From a virus, in the IMG/VR virus record IMGVR_UViG_3300030333_006336, positions 1-64,000 of that record: a stretch of DNA of 64,000 nt; one strand, written 5' to 3'. Below, one piece after another: positions 43,293-53,062 of the stretch. Made by a program: the position numbers and the translations under genes. The notes under the pieces are model-generated. The model searched no databases and was not told where the DNA came from. It saw only the letters and a list, made by a program, of their open reading frames with translations. The first letter of the stretch is position 1; every line of letters begins with the position of its first letter.

Positions 43293-44079
43293 AATTCAAT
43301 TCTACGTTTGGCGCAACTACCCGATATGCGTTACGCAAATAGCGGGAATCTAAAGAAGGAATATTTTCTACCAAATAACGTCTGGCACTAACACTGTCGT
43401 CTCCATTTACTGCCAATACCAAATGAGATAGCTGTGTTGTAACTGCTTGTTCATAAAGTTCTTGTTTGGCTTTCTTGCGATTATTAGATGACTTGCTGAT
43501 GCGGTTTTCGTCATGTCCTGTTAGGAGGCGCATTGTTACGGTCGCCCCAGAACGTGGCAAAACCACATCAAAAGTGCCATTTTGATTATCTTGTATCTCC
43601 ATATCAAGTGGAACTTCACCAGTGTACACAGTGGCGTCATTTAAATCATACGCATTTTGCTGGGTTGCTCCACAATGAGGGCAAGTAATACTAGTTTGAT
43701 ATTCCCTCCCATATCCACTTACGCGCATAGCAATAATTATGGCATTGCGATCTCCTACCAAAAGAGATTCAGCATTAATTGTTCGTTCAACAATCAAGCT
43801 TTGTATCACTCTGTCTAGAGCAACTCCTTTTTTCAGTAAAGTTTTAGACGTTAACATATCCTCTTCTTTGGCTGTCATCTGTCTAATCTCAATGGTTGTT
43901 TCTCCGTGAAGCGGATGCTGCGGTGGGTAATATCTCCCTTCTGACGGTAGCGCTACAAACTCAGTTGGCACCACAAATGCGAACCCAGGATTATCGTTTT
44001 GCAACACCGTGGGGGGAGCGTCGGTAGCCGCATCCGGCCGTGACTGTCCCATGCCCAAACGATCTTTATTTCGTGACAA
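43210..44079 (-). CDS. T4 gp26-like baseplate hub assembly chaperone with zinc ribbon
   Basis: The 289-residue protein has VPTEFVALPSEGRYYPPQHPLHG and IEIRQMTAKEEDMLTSKTLLKKG, the signature of the T4 baseplate hub chaperone family, then ITCPHCG and FQCDECG as a zinc ribbon (about residues 132-137 and 270-275). It helps assemble the hub and tape measure and is not expected in large amount in the particle. Its last codons contain seven T residues, where a shift into the next frame could occur. Confidence 0.88.
   Translation of the reverse strand: MSRNKDRLGMGQSRPDAATDAPPTVLQNDNPGFAFVVPTEFVALPSEGRYYPPQHPLHGETTIEIRQMTAKEEDMLTSKTLLKKGVALDRVIQSLIVERTINAESLLVGDRNAIIIAMRVSGYGREYQTSITCPHCGATQQNAYDLNDATVYTGEVPLDMEIQDNQNGTFDVVLPRSGATVTMRLLTGHDENRISKSSNNRKKAKQELYEQAVTTQLSHLVLAVNGDDSVSARRYLVENIPSLDSRYLRNAYRVVAPNVELNYDFQCDECGHEQLLEVPLSANFFWPDS
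43224..43230 (-). other. Candidate +1 (or -2) frameshift site, T7 run
   Basis: In the upstream frame the codons are AAC TTT TTT TGG, with the stop four codons on. The downstream frame reads ACT TTT TTT GGC. A forward slip of one base on the T run joins the two frames. A GGAGGTG ribosome-binding-like sequence lies about 16 bases upstream. Confidence 0.45.
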
Positions 44080-44108
44080 TATACACCTCTATGTTATATA
44101 ATTTATTT

Positions 44109-44696
44109 TTAAACGGTAAAGAATTCTTGACCACCGCCACCGCCAACAGCAATAGATGGGTTTGTAGTTTCAACGCGAGCCCAATCATACTTAAGGGTAA
44201 CAGTCATCTCAGTCAAGTCATCACCACCATACTCCAAATCGCCATATTTTACTTCTTTAATCCAAGCATTCCACAGAGTCCAAGTTTCCAAAGGCTCGCC
44301 TTCGGAGTCAATCTGAGTAATAATTACGGAACCGAGCGCTCCAGCGGATTTAGCTTTAGACATAGAACCTAGAGAGTTTGCAGTAGTAGGAGGTGAATAT
44401 CCTGATAATACCACAATATCTGACAGAGTTGCAGCCATATCTGGGCTCACAGGATCAACAAGGGTCAAACTAATATCTTGCCATGTAACGGATCCAGGAT
44501 AATAGAACGTATGGTTCAAGTATTTGTGCTCAGCTTCAGCGATCTGGAAAGACGGCTTATTAACAGTCTTTGCGTACCACAACAAGGCGCCACCTTGTGA
44601 AGATTGCACTCCTTGGAACTCAACCGTAAATCTAAATTTTCTCTTTGGATCGTTAATGGCTGAATTCTCACCAAAGTTTTCTGCCCAAAATGCCAT
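44109..44696 (-). CDS. Tail tube protein (T4 gp19-like)
   Basis: The 195-residue protein has KFRFTVEFQGV, TVNKPSFQIAEAEHKYLNHTFYYPGSVTWQDISLTLVDP and WTLWNAWIKEVKYGDLEYGGDDL, the recognisable tube fold strands of gp19. It polymerises inside the sheath. It follows the sheath gene, as in T4. Confidence 0.95.
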   Translation of the reverse strand: MAFWAENFGENSAINDPKRKFRFTVEFQGVQSSQGGALLWYAKTVNKPSFQIAEAEHKYLNHTFYYPGSVTWQDISLTLVDPVSPDMAATLSDIVVLSGYSPPTTANSLGSMSKAKSAGALGSVIITQIDSEGEPLETWTLWNAWIKEVKYGDLEYGGDDLTEMTVTLKYDWARVETTNPSIAVGGGGGQEFFTV

Positions 44697-44736
44697 AATT
44701 TGTTACTCCTATAAAGCCTTATAATTTAATTAGTGA

Positions 44737-44758
44737 GGAAGGGGAAAAAACCCCCTCC
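44737..44758 (-). terminator. Hairpin after the tail sheath gene
   Basis: GGAGGGGG, a T-rich loop, CCCCTTCC on the minus strand. There is no T run after the 3' arm, so it may be a weak terminator or an RNA-stabilising hairpin between sheath and tube genes, allowing different amounts of each. Confidence 0.45.
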
Positions 44759-44768
44759 GGTATGACTT

Positions 44769-47759
44769 TTAATCATCAAAGGATGCACCTGTCGAACTAA
44801 TAACAAAGTCAATAGCAATGTACTCAATCGCGCGTGCAGGTTTCACCATAATCTTTGCATAAAGAATATTTTGATCGATGAGATCGTCCGTGGTGGTGGT
44901 CTCATCAAGAATCAATTTATACTCTGTAATACCAAAATTAACTTTTACATTGGCCAAAAGAGGCTCAATGAGAGATTTAAATCGATTCCACGTTGCTTGA
45001 ACATTTTGCTCAAACAATACTTCCGTAGAAAGGATAGAAATCTGCTTCTTAAGATAGATAACAAGGCGGCGAACATTGATTCTGTCCAGTGCCGAGGCAT
45101 CTGCCTGAAGAGTTTTTTGTCCAAATACCACAATGCCCGTGTTAGGGAACGAAGCAATGGGATTAATTCTCGCTTCGTATAGTGTGTCGCGATCTTTGGA
45201 TGTGAGCCTTTCGGTCACAGCTGTGACTGGAATTCCGGCGGCACCATCGGAGAGACCTCCGCGATTAAAACCAGCCGGAGCAAACCACACATCAGTAGCT
45301 GCTTGAGAGCTAGCCAGAACACCGGCCATTGCGACAGAAGGTGGCACCCACAACAGAATACCAGTTGCGGCATCTTGTGTTTGCACCCATGGGTAGAAGG
45401 TTGCACCATAACTTGAATCAATTCTTCTATTTAATAATGCGTTGGAAGCATCAGTGGGGGTTGTACCAATACGATTGACCACAGACGATTTATATTGCTC
45501 ATGTGGGGGGATGTAAACGTTAGCCAAATCAATTAACGCTAATGCATCGGCGCGTTCACTACACACATCAATCATGTGATTTGTTAGATTATCAACTGTA
45601 AGACCCGGAGCAACCATCAAGTTCATGTCAACAGACTCTGGATCTGCTACGGTGTCCATTGCGCGGCGCCAAGTGTAATATGGCGAACTATTAAGGTTGG
45701 TGGATGTAGAGTCCATGCTACCATTATACAGAGGATCTGGCAGCTTAATATCAAAGCCATCAGCGCCACCCCAGAAGGGTGCGGTAAAGTTTCTATATCC
45801 AGCGGACAACAAATCATCGTACGATGCAGATGTGACTGATTTTTCAGATTGGCGCGAACCAGACTCATAGTAATATACTCCGCTACCAGCATCTTTGACA
45901 ATATCATCCAGGGAGAAAACATATGAATATGTGTCAACACCAGTAGATGCTGCGTCTGTTTGACCAGCAAACCAGAGACGCTGAACATCAGCAACGCTAG
46001 CATCATTGATAGTAGAAGTACGTGTGCGCGTTGTTTGGAATCCAAAATAGGCGTTTGTGGGATCGGATAATCCTCCGTCTGACGCCGACAAGCGCAATCT
46101 TGTACGTGGCCATGCAAGGGATCCTGTGATTCCGCAACCAACACGAGAGCCGGGATCCGAGTACGAACACGACAACACTGCTTCTAACTGTCCGCCGCTG
46201 AATGCGCTGGAGGGTGTTGCCGGGAAGGCGCCTGCTGCCCAATAAACATATCGACCAGCTAACGCACCATCAGGAATGTTGCTTGCGTCAATTCCACCAC
46301 TAATATTCGTTAGCCCTGTAAAGCGAGGTGGACCGAAGTAGCCAAAAGGAAGATATGTGGCGTTTGCTTGTCCATCTTGCACCTTTGAATTTAACTCTAC
46401 GTATACAAATTTAGAATTATTTGGATAATCTCCGTAAGTTTTAAGTCGGCGACTAGTATCATCCCATTGTGTAAACTTAGTACCAATTCTACGACCAATG
46501 AAGTCAGGAGAAGCTGGATTTAGATTAAGGTTGTCAAATCTTTCATAAACTGAAATATTGCTATCTGTATCACTTAAAGCTCGTATAATAACTGAAAACG
46601 TTCCATAGTCACTACTTGGAGACGTTGATGCACGTACGTTTGCAATAGAAACTTTAGCATTCTTTTGTAGCCATTCTCCATGTCCGCGACCTTTAAGCTT
46701 AAAGAGCTTTTGAGAATTTTGAGGATAGAAGTCTTCAGGAACACCAAGATCCTGTCCAACGAACCAGCCGGTCTCTGCTTCTCGGCTAGGCTGGTTATTC
46801 ATTTTTGCTGGGGATTTGGTGAGATCGCTTATTAATGCGATTGGTAAAATAACTCCATGAAGAGCTACTCCAATCTTAGAAGTACCATTTCCGACTAATG
46901 CATCTGTACCATCTCGAAGATCTTGCTCAAATGTCTCTCCAAGCCAATATTGCTTATAAGCATCACTGGCGAAAAATGTTCCACGAGAAGAAGCCAATTG
47001 AGGATTCGTGTTGAATCTCTGACGGATGAACATATCCGAAGAATCATCAAATCCGAACTTGGTCTTCTCTTCTCCCCCATAAGAACTAGAAATTGTTACT
47101 GTAAAATAATTGCTAGCGTCTGTTCCGATAACTTTTCCGATACCAGCTGTGTTACCGTCCGTCTGCATCGTGTCCGAGCCGTCGCGGTTTGGGTAAGAAC
47201 TTGATATGAAACCACCGAGAAGGGCGCCGCTTAGAGCAATAGTTGCTGCTGTATCTAAATACCAAATAGCCGCTAATTGTCCAGTGCCAAGATCTACTCC
47301 TCCGTCAGCAGCAGGATTTCCGCTAGAACTTGGCCAAACCCAAAGTCCGTAAGCGCCACCATTCGAGGCTGCAGTTGCATTAATATTGCTTGTGGTTTGC
47401 CAGCCGGCATAGCCAGCTTCCGTTGCATTGTTAGACTGCTGTCCTAAAAGGCGAATGTATGTGAGAGGAGCAACATTCGCATTTAAAAATGCTTTAGCGG
47501 CGTAAGTGCCGTACATCGGGGACTGAAGATTTCCGTCTCGATAAACATCATTACCCGCGCCACCGCCAGGAACTGTATCTCCAAACATTTCTACAAAATC
47601 AGAGTAAGACCCCACTTTTACTGGCTGCATCGCCAAGCCTCGTTGTGATCTTCCGATAACTACGGGCCCGATTTCTTCAGATGAAGCTGGGATAAATGAG
47701 TTGTCAATCTCATTAATAAAAACCCCTGGTGAAACAAACTTAAAGCTTTTAATTGACAT
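44769..47759 (-). CDS. Tail sheath protein (T4 gp18-like)
   Basis: A 996-residue sheath protein. The N-terminus has FVSPGVFINEIDNSFIP and GPVVIGRSQRGLAMQPVKV, the standard sheath opening, and the C-terminal domain has RRLVIYLKKQISILSTEVLFEQN and YIAIDFVIS, which forms the contractile mesh. It is much longer than T4 gp18 (about 660), owing to a large middle insertion that probably decorates the outside. Confidence 0.95.
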   Translation of the reverse strand: MSIKSFKFVSPGVFINEIDNSFIPASSEEIGPVVIGRSQRGLAMQPVKVGSYSDFVEMFGDTVPGGGAGNDVYRDGNLQSPMYGTYAAKAFLNANVAPLTYIRLLGQQSNNATEAGYAGWQTTSNINATAASNGGAYGLWVWPSSSGNPAADGGVDLGTGQLAAIWYLDTAATIALSGALLGGFISSSYPNRDGSDTMQTDGNTAGIGKVIGTDASNYFTVTISSSYGGEEKTKFGFDDSSDMFIRQRFNTNPQLASSRGTFFASDAYKQYWLGETFEQDLRDGTDALVGNGTSKIGVALHGVILPIALISDLTKSPAKMNNQPSREAETGWFVGQDLGVPEDFYPQNSQKLFKLKGRGHGEWLQKNAKVSIANVRASTSPSSDYGTFSVIIRALSDTDSNISVYERFDNLNLNPASPDFIGRRIGTKFTQWDDTSRRLKTYGDYPNNSKFVYVELNSKVQDGQANATYLPFGYFGPPRFTGLTNISGGIDASNIPDGALAGRYVYWAAGAFPATPSSAFSGGQLEAVLSCSYSDPGSRVGCGITGSLAWPRTRLRLSASDGGLSDPTNAYFGFQTTRTRTSTINDASVADVQRLWFAGQTDAASTGVDTYSYVFSLDDIVKDAGSGVYYYESGSRQSEKSVTSASYDDLLSAGYRNFTAPFWGGADGFDIKLPDPLYNGSMDSTSTNLNSSPYYTWRRAMDTVADPESVDMNLMVAPGLTVDNLTNHMIDVCSERADALALIDLANVYIPPHEQYKSSVVNRIGTTPTDASNALLNRRIDSSYGATFYPWVQTQDAATGILLWVPPSVAMAGVLASSQAATDVWFAPAGFNRGGLSDGAAGIPVTAVTERLTSKDRDTLYEARINPIASFPNTGIVVFGQKTLQADASALDRINVRRLVIYLKKQISILSTEVLFEQNVQATWNRFKSLIEPLLANVKVNFGITEYKLILDETTTTDDLIDQNILYAKIMVKPARAIEYIAIDFVISSTGASFDD

Positions 47760-47860
47760 ATTAGATTCCTCTCTTTAACGAAATATGCGCTACTGCAATC
47801 ATTAATTAAATAGTATTTTTATTCTCAAAAAGCTCCTGACCACACAATAAATATAAAGTT

Positions 47861-48754
47861 TCACTTCAGGATGTCACCAAAGATATTGGGAACACCCGGA
47901 GGTGCTGTGGATTCTTGAGGAAAAGAGATCTCGACCGTATTTTCATCCACGCGAACAATAGGGCGATCATCACTCTCCCCTTCGCCGATCAAATAACCCA
48001 AAACACGAATGTTAATATCTGTAGAAAACATCCGCATCTCTTCTGACAAATTACTTACATTGTTCGAATGGTTAAAATTTTGATCAATAAATCCTTCGTA
48101 CATGTGACCATTTCTTCTCATCACAAATGCATTAATCTGTCCAGTGCGCGTGATTAGAGGCGCCATCATTGTGTTCATTTGCTGTTGATATTCAGACTTT
48201 AGTGTAATCTTATAATCTACATTTACATAAACTGGAATCGGAATCGATAAAGATTTAATTACTACTTTTTTGTTTGTACGAGGGTAATAACGCTGATTAG
48301 TTCCGTCAGTCACATTGCCTTGACGCATATTATCCACTACCGCAAAGTTCCTGGTTTTATCTTTTACTATCTGCTTAGCAATAACCATTCTTCCAGCACG
48401 ACCGTTCTTGCGCTTAGAAAATAAGTGGGCTTGAAAAGAACCTTTTCTTGCTGGATCTTTTACAATGGCTGTCCTCTCCACACTGATTAAAGGGAGCTTC
48501 AATGCGCCGGCATCATCTCGGAGGGCTTTTTCATGTTTAACCTGATAGGCCCTTTCAGGCGCCTGCCATAGAACTGGAATTTTTTTGAATCCTTCATTTG
48601 TTCTTGCAGAAATATCTAATTTAGTGTTTACCCATTCTACGATAGCTGAGTCGATGGTTTCTATAGTTGACTCCAACATCCCTACTTCTTTCAAGCTATA
48701 GCTGCCACTCAATCCAGGTGGCAGAAGTGCAAAATCAAAATTATCAGGTAGCAT
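47861..48754 (-). CDS. Neck/tail completion protein (T4 gp15-like position)
   Basis: I chose ATG 48754 because AAAGGGG precedes it; the longer frame from 48799 has no site. The 297-residue protein has SIPIPVYVNVDYKITLKSEYQQQMNTMMAPLI and YLIGEGESDDRP, the layout seen in tail terminator and sheath-stabiliser proteins. It lies between the neck genes and the sheath. Assignment is by position and general features. Confidence 0.7.
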   Translation of the reverse strand: MLPDNFDFALLPPGLSGSYSLKEVGMLESTIETIDSAIVEWVNTKLDISARTNEGFKKIPVLWQAPERAYQVKHEKALRDDAGALKLPLISVERTAIVKDPARKGSFQAHLFSKRKNGRAGRMVIAKQIVKDKTRNFAVVDNMRQGNVTDGTNQRYYPRTNKKVVIKSLSIPIPVYVNVDYKITLKSEYQQQMNTMMAPLITRTGQINAFVMRRNGHMYEGFIDQNFNHSNNVSNLSEEMRMFSTDINIRVLGYLIGEGESDDRPIVRVDENTVEISFPQESTAPPGVPNIFGDILK

Positions 48755-49232
48755 CGAACAACCCCTTTCTTGCGCGTTTACATGTGGCGGTAATCTCAAA
48801 ACTGTGATCTACTTGTCCAAATAATTTGCGCGGCTCAGATAGTTTAACTATCTCATAATAGAAATCTCCGTATAAAACAAAATCTCCTTCGCGCACATAC
48901 AGATCCTGATCTTCGGTTAATCGACGTCTATGAAAATTTACAGCAATTTCCCACGATTTATCAATTCCCATGTTCTCTAGATACGATGTAGAGTATTCAG
49001 TAAACTCAACCAGGGCGTATACACGTATTGGAGGGAGAAAAGTTTTTTCAATAGCTTCTCCATAAAGTTCATTAAAATTAGTTGAACTCATGTCAATTGG
49101 ATAATACAAGATCTGCTGTCCAATAACCTTTTCAATTAACTCATCATTTACTTGTTTAACTAGGTTTCGTTCTTTTTGTCCTAAAAATAACGGTGGCGGT
49201 GGGGCCTCTGGTTTCTTCCATTTATCTGACAT
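48744..49232 (-). CDS. Neck protein (T4 gp14-like)
   Basis: The 162-residue protein has KERNLVKQVNDELIEKVIGQQILYYPID, ELYGEAIEKTFLPPIRVYALVEF and EGDFVLYGDFYYEIV, which fit the T4 neck protein family. It joins the head connector to the tail. Confidence 0.75.
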   Translation of the reverse strand: MSDKWKKPEAPPPPLFLGQKERNLVKQVNDELIEKVIGQQILYYPIDMSSTNFNELYGEAIEKTFLPPIRVYALVEFTEYSTSYLENMGIDKSWEIAVNFHRRRLTEDQDLYVREGDFVLYGDFYYEIVKLSEPRKLFGQVDHSFEITATCKRARKGLFDAT

Positions 49233-49238
49233 CTATAA

Positions 49239-50510
49239 TCACCCCACAAAAATTGGCAGCGGTGAATATTTGAATGTTTCGGCGGTAGCAGCTGCTTTCT
49301 CACTGTCATCTTTGATAAGTTGTAAGTATTCAACCTCTTTTAACATTTCCGCTAATTTATCTTTAAGTTGTTGTTGCTCTTCTTTAGCTTGTGACAATAA
49401 CTCAGCATGATTTAAAGTAACACTCTCGCCAGGAATTGGCATTGTGGTAAACTTGCCTCGAATTTGTCCCAGCATTTCTTTGCACAAAGCTAAAGAGTAT
49501 TTGCGAATCCATTGCTTACCAATTGCGTTGATGTTGATATATGGAACGTTATCAAAAGGTATAGTATTCATATTGTTGATACCTTCAATGCTTCCTGTAT
49601 ACCCTGAAGAGCCAGAGAACGCATTCTCTTCAATGTAAAATCTAAACCAGATTCTATCGTCTTCTTGGAATCCCCAGTTGCTGGGTATTGGGTAGATTCG
49701 TAATTTGTTATTGATAAGCTCGTATGAATAATGAGAGGTGCGTGTGTATATTGAATCTTCATACATGATGGCTTGCATTTTATTTTGCCATGTAGGGATA
49801 ATTTCAAATGTAGAATCGTCAGCGAACTGTCCATACGTAGAATAATTTCCTACCACTCCAATGCCCCCATAGTAGCCATAGAAACGCCACATAGCACGGG
49901 GAGATTTATAATAGACTTTTGTTACAACAATCTTACTGCCATCTACTTTTCCAGCATATCCAATAGCTCCTCCGGCGTCGTCTTCGCCCGCATCAGAAGC
50001 GCTTACAACGATTGCTTGGAGGTCATAATCTTGCACATCATCTGTGGGCGAGAAAGAGGCTGAGTATTGCTCTATAGTTCCTCCGAAGCCGCCAACGGCA
50101 GAAAGCCCTTCTCCTACTGTTTTAGCTGTCGCCATTTGAAACCGTGGATATTTAAGATTTACATTTTCAGGTCCTGATTTTAGCTCGCCGAGATGATCAA
50201 ATGTACCCGTAGTGTTGCCCAAAACATTTGAAAGAACATTTTTGCCTTGATGCAAATTGATAATATACGAATATTCTAGCACTGCTTCTTCATAAGATGC
50301 GTATACATTATTGGCCGTCAATTCAATGTCAACAACATCTCCTCCTAGCTTTTTATAGACGTAATCTACCTGGGCTGCAGCACCACTTAAAAATTCTTCT
50401 GACGAAGTGTACATCCCGAAAGGGCATCCAGCAGCTACTTTTGTGACAGTGCCAGTTACAGGCAAGACAATAGCACTTACTTGAGAGGTTGGATTTAAGT
50501 CAGTTGGCAT
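49239..50510 (-). CDS. Neck protein (probable T4 gp13-like), 423 aa
   Basis: The C-terminal part has WIRKYSLALCKEMLGQIRGKFTTMPIPGESVTLNHAELLSQAKEE followed by a coiled coil. It is the same kind of segment seen in gp13-type head completion proteins, and the gene precedes the gp14-like one. The N-terminal part has Gly-rich loops. No enzyme features. A candidate late motif variant (CACTACTTATAATAG) is 13 to 27 bases upstream. Confidence 0.65.
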   Translation of the reverse strand: MPTDLNPTSQVSAIVLPVTGTVTKVAAGCPFGMYTSSEEFLSGAAAQVDYVYKKLGGDVVDIELTANNVYASYEEAVLEYSYIINLHQGKNVLSNVLGNTTGTFDHLGELKSGPENVNLKYPRFQMATAKTVGEGLSAVGGFGGTIEQYSASFSPTDDVQDYDLQAIVVSASDAGEDDAGGAIGYAGKVDGSKIVVTKVYYKSPRAMWRFYGYYGGIGVVGNYSTYGQFADDSTFEIIPTWQNKMQAIMYEDSIYTRTSHYSYELINNKLRIYPIPSNWGFQEDDRIWFRFYIEENAFSGSSGYTGSIEGINNMNTIPFDNVPYININAIGKQWIRKYSLALCKEMLGQIRGKFTTMPIPGESVTLNHAELLSQAKEEQQQLKDKLAEMLKEVEYLQLIKDDSEKAAATAETFKYSPLPIFVG

Positions 50511-50547
50511 TGTTATAAACTCCCGCTATTATAAGTAGTGAATACAT

Positions 50548-50578
50548 AAACAAAACCCCCGTCCAAAAGGAAAGGGGC
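50548..50578 (-). terminator. Rho-independent terminator after the small head protein gene
   Basis: GCCCC, inner TCC/GGA pairs, CGGGGG, then TTTTGTTT on the minus strand. It lies between the gene at 50606-51079 and the neck gene. Confidence 0.7.
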
Positions 50579-50605
50579 TAAGGTTAAAACATTTAACACT
50601 GATTA

Positions 50606-51079
50606 TTAAACTGTACCTTGAGTCAGTGCATTGTTGACAATTCCATCAACATACCAATTAGTGCCATCGCACCAAAACTCAAGACGATCACCAATTGCTC
50701 TACCAGAAGAATGAAGCGTTAGCTTGCCCTTGTTAGCGATAGCAACACGTGTCATGGTAGTTGTTGCCGAATTGTGACGATAGTTGCCTTGCATCACGTT
50801 TGATTTTGCCTGAATGATGTGTATTTGTGCACTTGTAACATATACAGTAAATCTTAATCCATCTGCTACGGCCGGTAAGGTCAAAGTAGACGGATCAGAA
50901 CCACCCATAAACACCACACATCCAGAATCAGATGCTTCTAGTTGTTTTGTTGCTCCTGCACCGGTCAGACTAATTGTCTGTTGTTCAAGCCCATTCAACC
51001 GAGCCCCTGTCATTGCTATATCTGTTGTAATTTCAGCCATCAACTTTTTAAGTCGTGCTAAATTTGGTGTTACCGCCAT
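50606..51079 (-). CDS. Small virion protein, possible head fibre or decoration (157 aa)
   Basis: An N-terminal helix (LARLKKLMAEITTDIAMTGARLN) is followed by a beta module with LTLPAVADGLRFTVYV, IIQAKSN, a middle loop and DRLEFWCDGTNWYVDGI. The same module type ends the fibre-like proteins between 54384 and 60207. Placed directly after the capsid gene, it is a candidate capsid decoration protein or head fibre. Confidence 0.65.
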   Translation of the reverse strand: MAVTPNLARLKKLMAEITTDIAMTGARLNGLEQQTISLTGAGATKQLEASDSGCVVFMGGSDPSTLTLPAVADGLRFTVYVTSAQIHIIQAKSNVMQGNYRHNSATTTMTRVAIANKGKLTLHSSGRAIGDRLEFWCDGTNWYVDGIVNNALTQGTV

Positions 51080-51142
51080 AATGTGCTCTCCTTGTTTTCT
51101 ATGGACTTTACCTAGTCAGTTTTAAGTAGTATCTTACATAGT

Positions 51143-51170
51143 AAAAAGCCCCCATCTTTCGATGGGGGCT
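51143..51170 (-). terminator. Strong Rho-independent terminator after the major capsid gene
   Basis: AGCCCCCATC, loop GAAA, GATGGGGGCT, then TTTT and ACTATG on the minus strand; a perfect 10-base-pair stem with an ultra-stable GAAA tetraloop. Confidence 0.92.
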
Positions 51171-51200
51171 TAATGTTTTATTGATTAAAGTTGATTATTA

Positions 51201-53018
51201 TCAACCGCCGCTCTCACCAAGGAGTCCTCGCACGATAACAAGACCGTACATATCTGGACGAACCATCTGCTTGGCATAGCGAGTCATCACGCCCTTACGG
51301 GGCACGAAGTCCTCTGGTCCAAAGATGGTTGGTGTGGTCTGCAGGGGTACGTAAGGTGCGTACACATATCCGCTTTCAAGGAAAGAGGAGCCGCGACGAC
51401 CAACGAGAACCACATTACGCAAGAAGTAGGGGTCAACAATGACATCAAACTTCTTGGAAAGCGATCCAACCTTGACAGCGCCAACGCTACCGCGATCATC
51501 ATCTGCTGTGACAGAAGCACGGAACCCAGCGGTGAACTCAAGGATGTTAGCAATTTCAGGTCCGCAGACGATGAAATTAGCTCCACCACGTAGAGTCTTA
51601 CGGTGGATTTGTGCAGACACATCATTGATGGTCTCAGCAAGTGTCTCATACCACTCGCTCACAGTACCGGTGAAGTCGGGGGCCTTAGCGGAAGCGCCGA
51701 TTTCGGCTCCACTAGTGCGATCCACGAACAGACCGGGGGAACGAGACCAGTAATAAGTACCGGCTGTTGCACCGACAACGAGGTCAGCAAGGATCTCGCG
51801 GTCAATCTCAAGAGCAACTTGCTCAGAGAGAATGCTGGTAAGCTCAACCTCGGCATCAAGGTTGTGGTAGGCGTTAAGATCTTGTCCTAACTCCGGAGTC
51901 CACTTAGCCTTAAGCTTCTTGGTTTGTGCGGTAACAGCAATGCTGTCGACCTTAATGTCGATCTCAGGAATGAGTGCTTGATTTTCAAGACCCCACTCAG
52001 TTTGACCAACAACCGAGCCAAGAGCGCCACCTGCTGCGAAGTCATCCTTAACAGGAACTTCCCAGGTCATGTTACCCTTCTCGACAACGACACCACAAGC
52101 GGCCGACAATGCAACAACTGTTGCTCGAACACTTTCAACCGACTGAGCTGATTCTGTAGCACTAACGACGTCAGTGAGACGACGTACAAGTTGGTACTCG
52201 TTAGAGCCCGAACCTGCAAGGGTACCAGAAAGCGCTAATCCAAGATTTGCAATGCTGCACTGGAAAGCGGCCATGTTGTCAAAGTCTGCATCACCGACGT
52301 TACTAATGCTCTCGAATACAGACTTAGCAATGTCTACGATAATTACCTTATATCCGCTACCGGAAAGAGCAAGCAAGTCTGGATCATATTGGATCAGCTT
52401 ATCACCGCTTGTGCCGTCTGCCAACTCATAAGTTCCGTCAAGGTTAAATTGCCCCTTAAGTGCATAAGAAGAATCAACAACCGTAACAGAGCCAGTAGGA
52501 GATGCGTACGCATAACCACGTGCGCCGACAGTGCGCGGACCAGAAAGGTCAGCCGCATTATCGCTCACAAGGTTAACACCATCCACAATTCCCTTACCAA
52601 CTTTGTCAGTACCGTAAATGGACGAACCAGAAACGTTACCAAAACGCTCACTTAATGTACCGCTCTCACCAATCTCCGAAGAGAATGTAAAGTCAAGGAA
52701 GAAGATGAGACCGCTAGGCAGACTCATGGGCTGAACGGAAACGAGATCGTTTGCAATCAGTCCTGCGAAAACACGGCGCACGATGGGGAACGCGACGGCT
52801 GCAAAGCCCTCAACATCACCACCAGCCATTGTGCTGCTCTCACGAAGTAATTCCTTGGCTTGATTTTCCAAGAGACGAGCCATCGATGTCTTCTGACGGG
52901 AATCGGTAAGACCTTCTAAAAGACCTGTGCGCTCCCACTTACTCAGTAAGGCATGACCCTCGGCTCTCATATCACGATTGACAACGCCTTCGGTCAATCT
53001 TTCAATAATACTAGCCAT
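51201..53018 (-). CDS. Major capsid protein (T4 gp23-like)
   Basis: The 605-residue protein has TSMARLLENQAKELLRESSTM, AAVAFPIVRRVFAGLIANDLVSVQPMSLPSGLIFFLDF, ALIPEIDIKVDSIAVTAQTKKLKAKWTPELGQDLNAYHNLDAEVELTS and VGRRGSSFLESGYVYAPYVPLQTTPTI, which are recognisable gp23 blocks. A central insertion rich in Gly/Ser/Asp makes it longer than T4 gp23. The first about 65 residues may be removed by the prohead protease at 61321-61944. Confidence 0.95.
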   Translation of the reverse strand: MASIIERLTEGVVNRDMRAEGHALLSKWERTGLLEGLTDSRQKTSMARLLENQAKELLRESSTMAGGDVEGFAAVAFPIVRRVFAGLIANDLVSVQPMSLPSGLIFFLDFTFSSEIGESGTLSERFGNVSGSSIYGTDKVGKGIVDGVNLVSDNAADLSGPRTVGARGYAYASPTGSVTVVDSSYALKGQFNLDGTYELADGTSGDKLIQYDPDLLALSGSGYKVIIVDIAKSVFESISNVGDADFDNMAAFQCSIANLGLALSGTLAGSGSNEYQLVRRLTDVVSATESAQSVESVRATVVALSAACGVVVEKGNMTWEVPVKDDFAAGGALGSVVGQTEWGLENQALIPEIDIKVDSIAVTAQTKKLKAKWTPELGQDLNAYHNLDAEVELTSILSEQVALEIDREILADLVVGATAGTYYWSRSPGLFVDRTSGAEIGASAKAPDFTGTVSEWYETLAETINDVSAQIHRKTLRGGANFIVCGPEIANILEFTAGFRASVTADDDRGSVGAVKVGSLSKKFDVIVDPYFLRNVVLVGRRGSSFLESGYVYAPYVPLQTTPTIFGPEDFVPRKGVMTRYAKQMVRPDMYGLVIVRGLLGESGG

Positions 53019-53062
53019 AATTTATATACCTCCATATGTATTTTTTGTATTTGTATTTGGCA

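Noticed and set aside
45647-46144. 165-codon minus-strand frame within the tail sheath gene
   Set aside because: Out-of-frame shadow of the sheath gene, with no start signal and non-globular composition.
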